Source: an uncultured delta proteobacterium (lineage in GTDB: Bacteria; Desulfobacterota; Desulfobulbia; Desulfobulbales; Desulfocapsaceae). From it: a stretch of 64,000 nucleotides of DNA. The position numbers were made by a program, and so were the translations under genes. Position 1 is the stretch's first letter. Each line of letters starts with the position of its first letter. Below are positions 1-9,999 of the stretch, piece after piece. The notes under the pieces were generated by a model. It was not told the origin of the DNA. It saw only the letters and a list, made by a program, of their open reading frames with translations, and did no database searches. The stretch spans positions 124,001 to 188,000 of the forward strand of contig CAIQWD010000072.1 in the NCBI GenBank assembly GCA_903875445.1, written 5' to 3'.

Positions 1-2154
1 GGCGAAAGTTACTCTACCACCAATGCCTTTAATGAAGAAGCTGCAATCTGGTACCAGAGCCATAAGGATGCCTTTCCCATTGCCGAGATCAAATGGAGTG
101 ACGGCCATGGTAATGAAGGTGTCTCTCCCAAGGAATTAAAACCGCATATTGATACCATTGATGATGATGATCTTTCTCCTGATTTCGACGTATTCTCTCT
201 TGAGAATTCCCCGGATGAAAAACTTGCTTATGATGCTCCTCCTCCGACCCCTGAAGCACCTTCGGGAAACGATCTCGGTTTATTGCAGCTATTAGAAAAC
301 CAGAAAAAGTTTTTCAAACTCCGCCAATCACTTGGAAAGAGCACCACTTTTTCCGATCAAATGGAGAAGATTTCCGCTCATACCGAAGGGGAGATTAAAA
401 AAGCTGAAGAAGTATATCGGGCGGCAAAAAAGACTGAAAATTTAGGAAATTTGAAAAACGCCAGACTTCTGTACAAGCAAGTCGGAGCAATCGCAACCGA
501 CTTTCCAAACCTCGAAGCGGACCAACAGAGAGTTTCGCAGGCCTTAACCCTCCTCGAAAAAGTTAACCAAGACCCTGCACCGGATGTTGCAACTCTGGAG
601 TCCTCTTCTCAACTAGAAACCGACTTGCCGACCCCTGACCTGTCAATAAAAGGCAGTACCAAGCGCAAACAGCACCTGACTCCCACCGCACAGCGAGATT
701 CATTCGCTTTAAAAAAACGCCATACCGGTAGACTTGTTTTCTCACTAGTGGCTGGAATTATTATCGTCATCCTAGCAAGCGGCGGGTTTTACTACTTCAA
801 TTCTCTACAAAGACTCGATGCGTCGAACGCAGATCTCAACCAATGTAAAACCAACATCGACAACGGCCAGTTTGATGCAGCCAAAAAATTCTGTGATAGC
901 GCCCTTGAAAACTTGACGAGTGTTAAATTTATCCTGCAAAATCGTGCTAATGACCTGGAAAACAGCCTCAATGGAATCCTCGGATCGGAAAAATTCACCC
1001 AAGGCCTTGCCGGGAAAATCCTTGTAGACGGCAAGTACCTTCCCAAAAAGGATGCCGCCACCGTCCTTACCTACAAACAGTTGCGGAAAGAAGGCGAAGA
1101 TTTCTTCGACCAGGAAAACTGGACACAAGCAGAAGAGCGATTCACCAAGATTTTAGCCATCGCCGATAAAAGCGCCCTCATTCCCCCAACTGACATCGAA
1201 GAGATAAAAAGCAAACTCAGTTTTATCCGCTTCAGCATGGTTTTCAGCTCTGCCAGCACTTTGCTTTCGGAGCATAAGTGGCAGGAAGCGGCCGCAGAAA
1301 TTAAAAAAGCCAAAACCCTCCTTGAATCGCTGCCGGAAAAAGACTGACAACGGTATGCTGTCGAGTTGAGTTCAGCTTTGGCAAAATGTAATTTTGAAGA
1401 ATTCCGCAAGCAGGGTGATGAATTTTTCTCCAAGGCGGATTGGCTGAACGCCATTTCTACGTACAAATCAGTCCTGCCAAACGTGGAAGAGGGTAAAGTA
1501 GCATCACAAGAAACTCTCGACGCACTCCGTGAGAACATCAGCCGTGCCGAACTCTATGCGACCATCGACATGGGAAACAAGGCTTTCATAAACGGAGCCT
1601 GGGATGAGGCAATAAAAGAATACAACAAGGCAGGTTCGATTCTCACCGCCAATCAGGAAACAATCAAATTGGCCGACTCCCAGGTAACACGGAAAAAAAT
1701 CGACAGAATTATCCTGCAAACAACATTAATACGCGATCGCCAAGCGGCCAAAATCCAACAGGATGACAAGAAAGACCTGACGGCTGCCAGAAATATTTAT
1801 CGACAGATTGTAGCTAATATCAATCACAGCGGCTTTGCCGCTGAAGATGAGTTTCTCGAAACCAAAAAGACAAGTATCGCAACCATTCAGGTGCTTGATG
1901 AAAAGATCTATCAGGCCGAAAAAGAACAGTATCTGAAAGACAATTTTCGCAGTCTTTTTGTGACGAACTATCCATCAGCCATTTCTGAGAACCTCAACAA
2001 TCCGGCAATAACCTACGCAAAAGAGGTCGATGGCAGGATGATCTTTAAGATGCAATGCACTGAAACCGGTCGAGGCCGCCCACTGACCCTTGTCATGTTT
2101 TACGCTTATGACAAGATCGGTAACCGCTGGGAATTCTTTTCCGAGAAACAATAA
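1..2154 (+). pseudogene. TPR-like membrane protein, 5'-truncated, split by an in-frame TGA
   Basis: The frame is open from base 1, with no start codon before a TTG at 283, so the gene begins upstream of the window. It stops at a TGA at 1345-1347, yet the same frame then runs on to the TAA at 2152-2154 with no other stop. A single transmembrane segment (LVFSLVAGIIIVILASGGF) lies near codons 246-266 of the visible part, after a Pro/Asp-rich N-terminal region. TPR-like helical hairpins occur on both sides of the TGA (EDFFDQENWTQAEERFTKIL before, DEFFSKADWLNAISTYKSVL after), so the two halves read as one protein. No ribosome-binding site precedes the TTG at 1366. A CGA-to-TGA (Arg to stop) change or a base error is the simplest explanation. 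The family and function are not recognised. Confidence 0.65.
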
Positions 2155-2228
2155 CCTTGCCACTTAGCAGCCGTCAGGAAATTCATTGAGAACTGGCCTT
2201 CTTACAAAGGCTGAGGAAAGCCAACTGC

Positions 2229-3200
2229 TTATACAAGAAAGCGGAACTCCCCTTTTCCCAACAAATTATGAAGATGTAAAAGGCCCAAAAGTGTGCCGTC
2301 ATCATCGATTATCGGCAAGGCGGTGATCTCATGGGTCTGCATGATACTCAGAGCATCGGCTGCAAGCCGCGAACTGTCTATACTGATCGGATTTTTGGTC
2401 ATTAATTGTGCGGTATTCAACTGGGAAATTGCCTGAGCCCCGACAAAGGCGCGACGTACGTCACCATCGGTGACTATCCCCAAAACTTTGTTCGTGCCAT
2501 CAACCACCAGCACAGCCCCCATGTTTTTTTCGTTAAGCACCCTAATTGCCTCTGTTGCCGAGGCATCAGGCGCAATTACCGGGATATCCTTACCGGTAAA
2601 CATTACTTCCGTTACCCTTACCTTCAATCTTTGTCCGAGACTGCCACCTGGATGATTCAGGCGAAAATCCTCCTTCTGAAATTTTTTTCTATTAAGCAGT
2701 ACTACTGCGAGAGCATCTCCCATGGCGAGAGTGGCGGTAGTACTGGCGGTTGGCGCCAATCCTAAAGGACAAGCCTCTTTCGGAACCCTGATGTCCAACA
2801 CAATGTCGGCGGCGAGGGCTAAGGATGATTTTTCCTGGCCGGTCATTGCAATAATTCTATTGCCGCGTTTTTTGAGGGTAATAAGTAAACCATTCAACTC
2901 GGCAGTTTCACCCGAGTAGGAAATTGCAAGAATCACATCTCCAGGCATCACCATACCAAGATCGCCGTGCATTGCTTCGACAGGATGCAGGAAAAACGAC
3001 GGAGTTCCAGTGCTGTTCATGGTTGCGGCAATCTTTTGCCCAATAATTCCCGATTTGCCGATACCGGTTATGACCACCCTGCCGGGGCCGGCAAGAATAA
3101 TTTCAACAGCCTTAATAAAATCTATGCCGATACGCTCACGTATCGCTGCCAGTCCCTCTTCTTCTATTCGCAGCACTTCTCTTGCATCTTCAATAGACAT
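2229..3200 (-). CDS. kdsD: Arabinose-5-phosphate isomerase (KdsD/KpsF family)
   Basis: This enzyme interconverts ribulose-5-phosphate and arabinose-5-phosphate, the first step toward Kdo of lipopolysaccharide. The sugar-isomerase (SIS) domain occupies about residues 35-170, with GIGKSG near 46-51, the conserved HPVEAMHGDLG stretch and SYSGET near 94-99. Two CBS domains fill about residues 200-320. The ATG at 3200 is chosen because AAGGA (3210-3214, minus strand) lies 9 bases before it; a TTG at 3209 would overlap that ribosome-binding site. The length of 323 residues is normal for the family. The gene stands alone, divergent from metK. Kdo synthesis fits a Gram-negative host. Confidence 0.93.
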   Translation of the reverse strand: MSIEDAREVLRIEEEGLAAIRERIGIDFIKAVEIILAGPGRVVITGIGKSGIIGQKIAATMNSTGTPSFFLHPVEAMHGDLGMVMPGDVILAISYSGETAELNGLLITLKKRGNRIIAMTGQEKSSLALAADIVLDIRVPKEACPLGLAPTASTTATLAMGDALAVVLLNRKKFQKEDFRLNHPGGSLGQRLKVRVTEVMFTGKDIPVIAPDASATEAIRVLNEKNMGAVLVVDGTNKVLGIVTDGDVRRAFVGAQAISQLNTAQLMTKNPISIDSSRLAADALSIMQTHEITALPIIDDDGTLLGLLHLHNLLGKGEFRFLV

Positions 3201-3450
3201 TCTAGCCAATCCTTATTGTTAGACTCAATTATTCTTATCCCCACAGGTGATGAAGTATAATTCTCCTGATCTTAAAGACAATTGACGGGTATTCGATTTC
3301 AAGTGTCGCCATGATAATCATGGTTTTTCAGCAGTGCAAGCAGCGCACCTCAATGCAACTCAAGGGAGGGGATAAAAGATGCAAATCGCTACATCCGGCA
3401 TTTTTTTCATATTACCTCCGCTTTTTTCCTAACTTTCTTCGAATTTGGTG

Positions 3451-3456
3451 TATAAT
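3451..3456 (+). promoter_or_regulatory. Candidate -10 element for metK
   Basis: A perfect TATAAT stands about 60 bases before the metK start. No good -35 hexamer sits 16-18 bases upstream; the best match at that distance is poor. The rest of the 317-base gap between kdsD and metK shows no clear riboswitch-like pairing to my eye. Assignment rests only on the hexamer and its position. Confidence 0.4.
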
Positions 3457-3517
3457 ATGGGGTTTTCATCACTTGGAATATTTCACCAAACTTTCCCATT
3501 CATCTCGTGGAGTTTTT

Positions 3518-4684
3518 ATGTCAGATTATCTTTTTACCTCAGAATCCGTGTCTGAAGGTCATCCCGATAAAGTCGCCGATCAGATCTCCGATGCCATCCT
3601 TGACGCCATTCTCAAGCAAGATCCGTTTGCCAGAGTCGGTTGCGAAACTCTGGTCACTACCGGCATGGCGGTAATTGCCGGGGAAATCACCACCTCAGCC
3701 TGGGTGGACATGCCCGATGTTGTTCGCCAGACCATTAAACAAATTGGCTACAACTCCTCCGAGATGGGCTTTGATTGGCAATCCTGTGCCGTCATCACCT
3801 CCATCGACAAACAATCTCCGGATATAGCCCAAGGAGTAAACGAAGGAACCGGCCTTGATCTTGAACAAGGTGCCGGGGACCAAGGGCTGATGTTTGGGTA
3901 CGCCTGTAATGAAACCGATACTCTTATGCCGATGCCGATTTCCTTGGCCCACAAGCTTACCAAACGCCAGGCAGATGTGCGTAAAGCCAATATCCTGCCG
4001 TGGTTGCGACCTGACGCTAAAAGTCAGGTGACCGTACAGTATGTTAACAGTGTTCCCTCAAGGATTGAAGCGGTCGTCCTTTCTACTCAGCATGATGCAT
4101 CAGTCAGCTACGCCGATCTCAAAGAAGGTGTCATGGAAGAAATCCTCAAGCCGATTCTGCCTACCAAAATGATTGATGCCAACACCAAATTCTATATCAA
4201 TCCCACCGGTCGATTCGTCATTGGCGGACCGGTCGGAGACTGTGGTGTCACCGGTCGAAAAATTATCGTTGATACTTACGGTGGCAAAGGCTCGCACGGT
4301 GGCGGCGCTTTTTCCGGAAAGGATCCTTCGAAGGTAGATAGATCGAGTTCCTACTATGGCAGGTATGTTGCTAAAAATTTGATTGCCGCTGGCCTGGCTG
4401 ATGAAATTGAAGTACAGGTGGCGTATGCCATAGGTATTTCTCAACCTGTATCCATCAATGTTAACAGCTTTGGCACCGGCAAGATCTCTGATGCGGAAAT
4501 CAAGAAACTCATCACCACCCACTTCGATCTCAGGCCCAAGGCAATTATTCAACAGCTTGACCTTTTACGGCCGATCTATCTCGCAACCGCGGCTTATGGC
4601 CATTTCGGTCGCGAACTCGACACCTTTACCTGGGAGAAAACCGATAAAGCTGCCATGCTGCGGGATGCTGCGAAACTGAAGTAA
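3518..4684 (+). CDS. metK: S-adenosylmethionine synthetase
   Basis: MetK makes S-adenosylmethionine from methionine and ATP in the cytoplasm. The N-terminus reads [20 protein letters not shown], the family hallmark with the active-site His of GHPDK. Further signatures are [12 protein letters not shown] and [16 protein letters not shown]. The frame is open further upstream, but the ATG at 3518 preceded by GGAG (3509-3512) gives the usual length, 388 residues. ahcY follows after 49 bases on the same strand, so the pair probably forms one unit for making SAM and clearing its by-product. Confidence 0.97.
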   Translation: MSDYLFTSESVSEGHPDKVADQISDAILDAILKQDPFARVGCETLVTTGMAVIAGEITTSAWVDMPDVVRQTIKQIGYNSSEMGFDWQSCAVITSIDKQSPDIAQGVNEGTGLDLEQGAGDQGLMFGYACNETDTLMPMPISLAHKLTKRQADVRKANILPWLRPDAKSQVTVQYVNSVPSRIEAVVLSTQHDASVSYADLKEGVMEEILKPILPTKMIDANTKFYINPTGRFVIGGPVGDCGVTGRKIIVDTYGGKGSHGGGAFSGKDPSKVDRSSSYYGRYVAKNLIAAGLADEIEVQVAYAIGISQPVSINVNSFGTGKISDAEIKKLITTHFDLRPKAIIQQLDLLRPIYLATAAYGHFGRELDTFTWEKTDKAAMLRDAAKLK

Positions 4685-4733
4685 TAGCGCCCATAACAAT
4701 AAGTTAAACATTATACAAAGTTCGACTCAAAGA

Positions 4734-6047
4734 ATGGAAAACACTACAATGACACCCACATTTACTGATTACAAAGTCGCCGATATGACTCTTGCCGATT
4801 GGGGCCGGAAAGAAATTGCCATCGCTGAAACGGAAATGCCTGGTCTTATGGCCTTGCGCCTAGAATATCGAGGCAAGGCCCCCCTCAAAGGCGCCCGTAT
4901 CGCCGGCTGTCTGCATATGACCATACAGACAGCGGTGCTCATGGAAACTCTGGTAGAGTTGGGGGCTGAGTTACGGTGGTCCAGCTGCAATATTTTTTCA
5001 ACCCAAGATCATGCGGCCGCAGCGGTTGCTGCTGCCGGCATTCCGACCTTTGCCTGGAAGGGTGAAAATGAGCAGGAATTCTGGTGGTGTATCGACCAAA
5101 CGATTTTTGGGACAAATGATTGGCGCCCCAACATGATACTTGATGATGGTGGTGATATCACTTTGGTGCTCCACCAGAAATACCCGAAAGAATTGGCAGC
5201 GATTCGTGGCATTAGTGAAGAAACCACGACAGGGGTACACCGCCTCAATGAAATGGCAAAGGCCGGCAAACTGGCATGCCCTGCCATAAATGTTAATGAT
5301 TCGGTGACAAAATCGAAATTTGACAACCTCTATGGCTGCCGAGAATCCTTGATCGACGGCATCAAACGCGCCACCGATGTGATGATAGCCGGCAAAAACG
5401 CCGTCGTGGTCGGCTACGGCGATGTTGGCAAGGGTTGTGCCCAGGCCCTGCGTGGTATGGGTGCTACCGTCTATATCACCGAAATCGATCCTATCTGCGC
5501 CCTTCAGGCGGCCATGGAAGGATACAGGGTTGTCACAATGGACGAGGTGGCCCACCTTGGTAACATCTTCGTCACCTGTACCGGCAATTTGCGGGTTATT
5601 ACGCGCACGCATATGGAAAGAATGCCAGATCAGGCCATCGTCTGCAACATTGGCCACTTTGATTCGGAAATCGATATTGCCGGAATCCGCGATCTCCAAT
5701 GGGACAACATCAAACCTCAGGTTGACCATGTTATCTTTCCCGACGGAAAGAAAATCATTGTGTTAGCCGAAGGTCGTCTGGTGAATCTCGGCTGTGCCAC
5801 AGGACATCCAAGTTTTGTTATGAGCAACTCTTTTTCCAACCAAGTTCTGGCACAAATCGAACTCTGGCAGCACTCTGGAAACTATGAGAATAAGGTTTAC
5901 TTTCTGCCAAAACATCTTGATGAGATGGTGGCAAAAATGCATTTGAAAAAAATCGGAGCCAATCTCACCCAGCTGACCAAAGAACAGGCCGATTATATAG
6001 GTGTATCAATCGACGGACCATATAAACCGGAGTATTATCGGTACTAA
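4734..6047 (+). CDS. ahcY: Adenosylhomocysteinase
   Basis: This NAD-dependent enzyme splits S-adenosylhomocysteine into homocysteine and adenosine, removing the inhibitor left by methyltransferases. Visible signatures are [16 protein letters not shown], the substrate region [13 protein letters not shown], the dinucleotide-binding GYGDVGKG and GHFDSEID. The C-terminus ends in KPEYYRY, typical of the family. The length of 437 residues is standard. Two ATG codons (4734 and 4749) are possible starts. The second has GGAAAA before it, the first only a weak AAAGA, so the start is uncertain by five codons. The gene is paired with metK. Confidence 0.96.
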   Translation: MENTTMTPTFTDYKVADMTLADWGRKEIAIAETEMPGLMALRLEYRGKAPLKGARIAGCLHMTIQTAVLMETLVELGAELRWSSCNIFSTQDHAAAAVAAAGIPTFAWKGENEQEFWWCIDQTIFGTNDWRPNMILDDGGDITLVLHQKYPKELAAIRGISEETTTGVHRLNEMAKAGKLACPAINVNDSVTKSKFDNLYGCRESLIDGIKRATDVMIAGKNAVVVGYGDVGKGCAQALRGMGATVYITEIDPICALQAAMEGYRVVTMDEVAHLGNIFVTCTGNLRVITRTHMERMPDQAIVCNIGHFDSEIDIAGIRDLQWDNIKPQVDHVIFPDGKKIIVLAEGRLVNLGCATGHPSFVMSNSFSNQVLAQIELWQHSGNYENKVYFLPKHLDEMVAKMHLKKIGANLTQLTKEQADYIGVSIDGPYKPEYYRY

Positions 6048-6076
6048 CCAAGAACAATTGCCCAGCCCCTTATTGG

Positions 6077-6121
6077 ACCGGTGGATGCAGCATCACAAGG
6101 AGGCATCTACCGGTTTTTTTA
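6077..6121. terminator. Intrinsic terminator after ahcY, overlapping the birA 3' end
   Basis: A 12-bp near-perfect stem (6077-6088 with 6103-6114; one G-T pair) is followed on the plus strand by a run of T at 6114-6120. It lies 30 bases after the ahcY stop. The downstream arm also encodes the last codons of birA on the opposite strand. Confidence 0.85.
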
Positions 6122-6872
6122 TTACTTTTCCCGCAAGCCTGATATCACCGGACAGAACCGTGTGTATTTCTCCTTTTAGATCCTTAACGTGAAGTTGCCC
6201 TTCATCGTCAGGCCCCAGAGACACCCCAACAAGGATCTTGCCATCGAACCCTACACATTCCGTCTCCTTGCCAAGCAGGAAATCACGGCGTTTCCAGGCA
6301 GTAAGAACCGGCTGAAAACCATCGTTACAGAAAACATCAAGCAATTGCAGTATTTCGTTACGGATAGCCAAAAACACTTGAGAAGCATCAGAGAAAATTC
6401 CTGTCTCAAGAAAAATGGATGTTGCTTTACCGTACAGCTCCTCTGGAAAATCCTCCAAGGAAGAACTAAGGTTCAGCCCGATCCCGATAACGGCAAATCG
6501 CCGCCCATCTGGTTCATTCATGGCTGAGGATTCAGTCAATATTCCCCCGCATTTTTTACCATTCAGGAAGATGTCATTCGGCCACTTAAGTTGTGAGAAG
6601 CCGCCGGCAATGCGGTCTACCGCCTGCGCAACTCCAAGCCCTGCCGCGAGGGTAATTTTGGGAAAATCCTGTGGCGTAAGCTTAGGTCTCACTATAATCG
6701 AACAATAGAGGCCTTTACCGGCTACTGAATGCCAGCTCTTTCCAAGTCGGCCTCGGCCTTCAGTTTGACTGGTAGCGATAACGGCAGTGCCGTGAAGAGC
6801 TCCATTTTCGGCTAGCTTCTTGGCAAGAGTATTTGTGGAGGGAATGGATTCGAAAAAGTGGATTGGATACAT
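6093..6872 (-). CDS. birA: Biotin--[acetyl-CoA-carboxylase] ligase, without repressor domain
   Basis: The protein attaches biotin to carboxylase/carrier proteins via biotinyl-AMP. It begins MYPIHFFESIPSTNTLAKKL, typical of ligases lacking the N-terminal DNA-binding domain. It carries the biotin-binding EGRGRLGKSW and the catalytic LKWPNDIFLNGKK. A short C-terminal SH3-like domain follows (VGFDGKILVGVSLG). The ATG at 6872 is preferred over one at 6890 because the latter lies inside the stem of the dsr terminator. Neither has a clear ribosome-binding site. Without the helix-turn-helix it should act only as an enzyme. Length is 259 residues. Confidence 0.93.
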   Translation of the reverse strand: MYPIHFFESIPSTNTLAKKLAENGALHGTAVIATSQTEGRGRLGKSWHSVAGKGLYCSIIVRPKLTPQDFPKITLAAGLGVAQAVDRIAGGFSQLKWPNDIFLNGKKCGGILTESSAMNEPDGRRFAVIGIGLNLSSSLEDFPEELYGKATSIFLETGIFSDASQVFLAIRNEILQLLDVFCNDGFQPVLTAWKRRDFLLGKETECVGFDGKILVGVSLGPDDEGQLHVKDLKGEIHTVLSGDIRLAGKVIKKPVDASL

Positions 6873-6879
6873 TGCAAAC

Positions 6880-6917
6880 AAAAAAAGCATAAGGAATATT
6901 CTGCCTTATGCTTTTTT
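6880..6917. terminator. Bidirectional terminator downstream of dsrD
   Basis: An 8-bp perfect stem (6887-6894 with 6904-6911) is flanked by seven A on one side (6880-6886) and six T on the other (6912-6917), so it can stop transcription from either direction. It lies 17 bases beyond the dsrD stop on the minus strand. Confidence 0.8.
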
Positions 6918-6934
6918 GAAAAAAACGGGCTCGA

Positions 6935-7189
6935 TTATTCTACATTTCCAATTCCACCTGCGCCTTCCTCATTTTTAATACGGCTGGGGATGGCGTACAT
7001 GGTGGTCGAACCGGAAGACCAAAACATCAATTTTCCTTCTCGTACCATTTCGTTCGCTACGTTTTTCATATCTCTCGGCTTGGTATCAGGATCAACGGCA
7101 TAAAAATCCTTGATGTACAGCTGCGGCTTCGGAGACGTTAGCGCTTTCTCCTCAATGGCTTTTTTTAGTTCTTCTTTACTCATTGCCAT
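6935..7189 (-). CDS. dsrD: Dissimilatory sulfite reductase-associated protein DsrD
   Basis: DsrD is a small cytoplasmic winged-helix-like protein of sulfate reducers, reported to stimulate sulfite reduction by DsrAB. This copy has 84 residues with the usual core (MSKEELKKAIEE near the start, and DFYAVDPDTKPRDMKN). AGGAG lies 8 bases before the ATG at 7189; a second ATG two codons later is possible. It is the last gene of the dsrA-dsrB-dsrD unit, separated from dsrB by a strong hairpin and followed by a terminator. Its presence supports a reductive DsrAB, because dsrD is generally absent from oxidative sulfur oxidisers. Confidence 0.95.
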   Translation of the reverse strand: MAMSKEELKKAIEEKALTSPKPQLYIKDFYAVDPDTKPRDMKNVANEMVREGKLMFWSSGSTTMYAIPSRIKNEEGAGGIGNVE

Positions 7190-7230
7190 AATATAACTCC
7201 TATAAGTAGGTTGAAGAAGAAAGCATCAAA

Positions 7231-7259
7231 GGGCCAGGCAACTCATCGCTGCCTGGCCC
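7231..7259 (-). terminator. Strong hairpin between dsrB and dsrD, possibly a leaky terminator
   Basis: A perfect 10-bp GC-rich stem (7231-7240 with 7250-7259; loop of 9) lies in the 91-base gap between dsrB and dsrD. On the minus strand it is followed by TTTGATGCTTTC, a broken U-tract, so termination would be partial. It could equally protect the dsrAB mRNA 3' end after processing. Confidence 0.6.
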
Positions 7260-7280
7260 GCAAACATCATTCTTGTCTTA

Positions 7281-8408
7281 CTACTTGATATGACTAGTGA
7301 ACTTAAACTGGGTGGTGGTACGCCAGGTGTCATAGGCAAGACGATAGTCGTCGATGCTCTTCTCAGTGAACGGAATATCACATTTCTCAAAGAATTTTTC
7401 CCAACCGATCCTCTCAGCCCATTCACCGATACGCTCATATTTTTTCGCATCGGCGGCATAAGCAACCAGGATTTTCTTGACGGCGGCTACTGTTTCCGGC
7501 CAACGTGGAGTAGTATTCGGCAAGAAGGGGATAACCAGCTTGGAGAATTTCGGAGCACTGATTCTGTTGGAAACCTTACCACCAACCAGAATGGCAATTC
7601 CGTCACCTTCCGGATCAGCCAGAGGCATGGCAGGACACATGGTGTAGCAGTTACCACAGAACATACAACGCTCTACGGTTACCTTGACTGTTTTTATTTC
7701 TTTGCCATCTACCTCAGCCTTTGCGGGCTTAACAGCACCCAGCGGACAGGAGGCAATAGCCAGCGGCAACTCGCAAACACCGGAAATGCGTTTATGGTCA
7801 ATCATCGGTGGTTTCCGGTGAATACCAAGAATGGCGATATCGGAAGCGTGCACGGCACCACACATGTTCAAACAGCAGGCAAGTGCTATACGCACCTGCG
7901 CCGGCAGTTTCATGGAGGTGAAATACTCGAACAGTTCATCCATAACCGACTTTACAACACCCGAGGCATCGGTGGCGGGGGTATGACAGTGTACCCAACC
8001 CTGAGTATGAACGATATTAGTTACACCTGCACCGGTTCCTCCTACCGGATACTTATTGCCGTAGCTGGCAAGAGTATCAAGTAGCGGCTGAACTTTGGCA
8101 CGGGAATCAACCATGAACTCAATGTTATTCCGAGTAGTGAAACGCAAGAAGCCATCGCAATGCTTGTCTGCAATATCACAAACTTCACGAATATATTCGA
8201 CAGATACTAACCGAGGGGAACCAACCCGAACCGAGTATACTTCATCACCGGTCTCGGATTTGTGCATCAGAACCCCTGGCTGAGTGATCTCATGCCACAA
8301 CCATTTACCCTTGTTGGCTTTTATGACTGGTGGGAAAAATTGTTCATAATGGGGTGGGCCAAGATCTGAGATACGGCCTTCCATTGGTTTTTGTGGATTG
8401 TAACCCAT
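7281..8408 (-). CDS. dsrB: Dissimilatory sulfite reductase beta subunit
   Basis: DsrB pairs with DsrA in the alpha2beta2 siroheme enzyme that reduces sulfite with electrons delivered through DsrC and membrane partners. Conserved marks include [20 protein letters not shown] near the start, the siroheme/cluster cysteines in [13 protein letters not shown] and ASCPLGA, and an inserted ferredoxin domain with [14 protein letters not shown]. Length is 375 residues, near the family norm. AGGAG lies 7 bases before the ATG. It sits 51 bases after dsrA in the same transcript. dsrC and dsrMKJOP are not in the window. Confidence 0.97.
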   Translation of the reverse strand: MGYNPQKPMEGRISDLGPPHYEQFFPPVIKANKGKWLWHEITQPGVLMHKSETGDEVYSVRVGSPRLVSVEYIREVCDIADKHCDGFLRFTTRNNIEFMVDSRAKVQPLLDTLASYGNKYPVGGTGAGVTNIVHTQGWVHCHTPATDASGVVKSVMDELFEYFTSMKLPAQVRIALACCLNMCGAVHASDIAILGIHRKPPMIDHKRISGVCELPLAIASCPLGAVKPAKAEVDGKEIKTVKVTVERCMFCGNCYTMCPAMPLADPEGDGIAILVGGKVSNRISAPKFSKLVIPFLPNTTPRWPETVAAVKKILVAYAADAKKYERIGEWAERIGWEKFFEKCDIPFTEKSIDDYRLAYDTWRTTTQFKFTSHIK

Positions 8409-8459
8409 GGCAAATCTCCTTATTTCTAATATGAATTATCAGCTCAGATTAAAACAGCA

Positions 8460-9740
8460 TCAGGCCTTGTGTTTAGCACGGAATTCATCGATGTCACGCG
8501 CAAAACCACCTTCAACCTCTTCTTCTCTCCAGAATATGTACGGATTGCTTCGAGGCTCTTTGACATGCTGCGGAATCGGTTCAATTCCCATTACAGAGAG
8601 GAAGGTCGGCAAACCAACACGCTGCATGGTTTCACCAACACGCTCACGGTTCTTACCAACTTCCATCCACCAGTCCCAAACCTTCTCAATGAACTCGATC
8701 AATTCTTCAAAGTCATTGTCTTTAGAAACCTTGATAAAGGGAACGATTAAGGTGGCGAACTGCGCACCATCAAGAATTGGAGCTTTAGCACCAACACAGA
8801 TGGAGGCACCTTTATCAAGACCAGGGCGCAGGGCTCTGGGCATGACGTTGATGCAGTGCATGCAACGAGTACATTCCTTTTCGTCGATCTTCAACTCTGC
8901 GCCTTCCATCCACATACAGCCAGTCGGACAGAGATTGATAACTTCCTTGGTAATATCAAACTTACCCCAATCTCTGCCGCTATGGGCACCGCCGTTTGCG
9001 GGGTAGTTGCCGGCTACATACTGTTTCACCGCAGCCTGATCAATGCGGATGGCATCTCTCCAGGTACCGATAACGGATATATCGGAACGAGCGATTGAGG
9101 CCACACAGTCATTCGGACAACCGGAGAATTTGAACTTGAATTTGTAGGGAAAAGCAGGACGATGAATCTCATCCTGATAATGCAGGGTCAGGGAGTGGCA
9201 CACTTCTTCGGTGTCATAACAGGACCACTCGCAACGAGACTCACCGATACAGTTGGCGGGTGTACGCAGATTCGAGCCGGAGCCGCCAAGATCCTGACCC
9301 ATATCATGGGTCAGATCCCAGAAAAAGGGCTCAAGATTCTCGGTACGGGTACCAAGAAGAATAATGTCACCGGTTGAACCGTGGAAATTGGTCATACCTG
9401 ATCCGTACTTCTCCCAAAGGGCCATCAGCTGACGAAGATTGGCACTTGAGTAATACTTTGAAGCAGGCTGAGCAACACGAACGGTGTGAAAATGCTCAAC
9501 ACCAGGGAACAGCTCAGGAACATCAGCGTAACGTCCGACAATACCACCACCATATCCGAAAACGCCAACGATACCGCCGTGCTTCCAATGGGTGATCCTT
9601 TCTTTGTAGGACAGTTCCAGGATACCAAGTATATCCCAACACTCAGGCTTGGTTTCCGCCTGGCGCTTAATGTCGGTCACGAAGCTTGGCCACGGGCCAC
9701 TCTCCAATTGGTCCAACAAGGGCGTCTCACGTTTTGCCAT
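8460..9740 (-). CDS. dsrA: Dissimilatory sulfite reductase alpha subunit
   Basis: DsrA is the catalytic partner of DsrB in sulfite reduction. Cluster and siroheme cysteines are visible in CIGESRCEWSC and FSGCPNDCVAS. The ferredoxin domain follows with CPTGCMW and CTRCMHCINVMPRAL. The 426-residue length fits the family. An AAAGGAGG-type site precedes the ATG at 9740. It is the first gene of the dsr unit, behind a consensus-like promoter about 180 bases upstream. The sequence looks like the Desulfobulbales type, but that is an impression by eye without alignment. Confidence 0.97.
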   Translation of the reverse strand: MAKRETPLLDQLESGPWPSFVTDIKRQAETKPECWDILGILELSYKERITHWKHGGIVGVFGYGGGIVGRYADVPELFPGVEHFHTVRVAQPASKYYSSANLRQLMALWEKYGSGMTNFHGSTGDIILLGTRTENLEPFFWDLTHDMGQDLGGSGSNLRTPANCIGESRCEWSCYDTEEVCHSLTLHYQDEIHRPAFPYKFKFKFSGCPNDCVASIARSDISVIGTWRDAIRIDQAAVKQYVAGNYPANGGAHSGRDWGKFDITKEVINLCPTGCMWMEGAELKIDEKECTRCMHCINVMPRALRPGLDKGASICVGAKAPILDGAQFATLIVPFIKVSKDNDFEELIEFIEKVWDWWMEVGKNRERVGETMQRVGLPTFLSVMGIEPIPQHVKEPRSNPYIFWREEEVEGGFARDIDEFRAKHKA

Positions 9741-9919
9741 GATTTCCTCCTTTAAATTACTGTTTATACTGCAACCTTAACCAAAAAAATTTTACTTAAA
9801 ACCGGAATTCAGCCTTCGGCTTATCTTTTTTCTCGTAATCACCGCGCCGTTCCCCTGGCATATAAATAGCGCATAATCGGGAGGCGAAGCGTGATTATGA
9901 ATTTTCGAATTAGGGTGAG

Positions 9920-9948
9920 AGAATAGCGGTGCGAGATGGTTTTGTCAA
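9920..9948 (-). promoter_or_regulatory. Sigma-70-like promoter of dsrAB
   Basis: On the minus strand TTGACA (9943-9948) and TATTCT (9920-9925) are separated by exactly 17 bases. Transcription would start near 9913, leaving a leader of roughly 170 bases before dsrA. The leader holds an inverted repeat CATAATC/GATTATG with a GC-rich loop (about 9871-9900). Confidence 0.7.
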
Positions 9949-9999
9949 CAAAAATCCAATAGACTTCCAGTCTCTAAATGAACATCCATTCAGCCATAA

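Noticed and set aside
1345-1390. Selenocysteine decoding of the TGA at 1345
   Set aside because: Only weak pairing (GCTG/CAGC) lies downstream, and the position is in a TPR linker without redox context. A nonsense change explains it more simply.
3210-3517. A SAM-sensing riboswitch before metK
   Set aside because: The position is suggestive, but I could not find paired segments or conserved blocks of a known SAM riboswitch class by eye.
4998-5729. A 243-codon minus-strand frame opposite ahcY
   Set aside because: It is fully covered by a well-conserved enzyme gene and has no family features.
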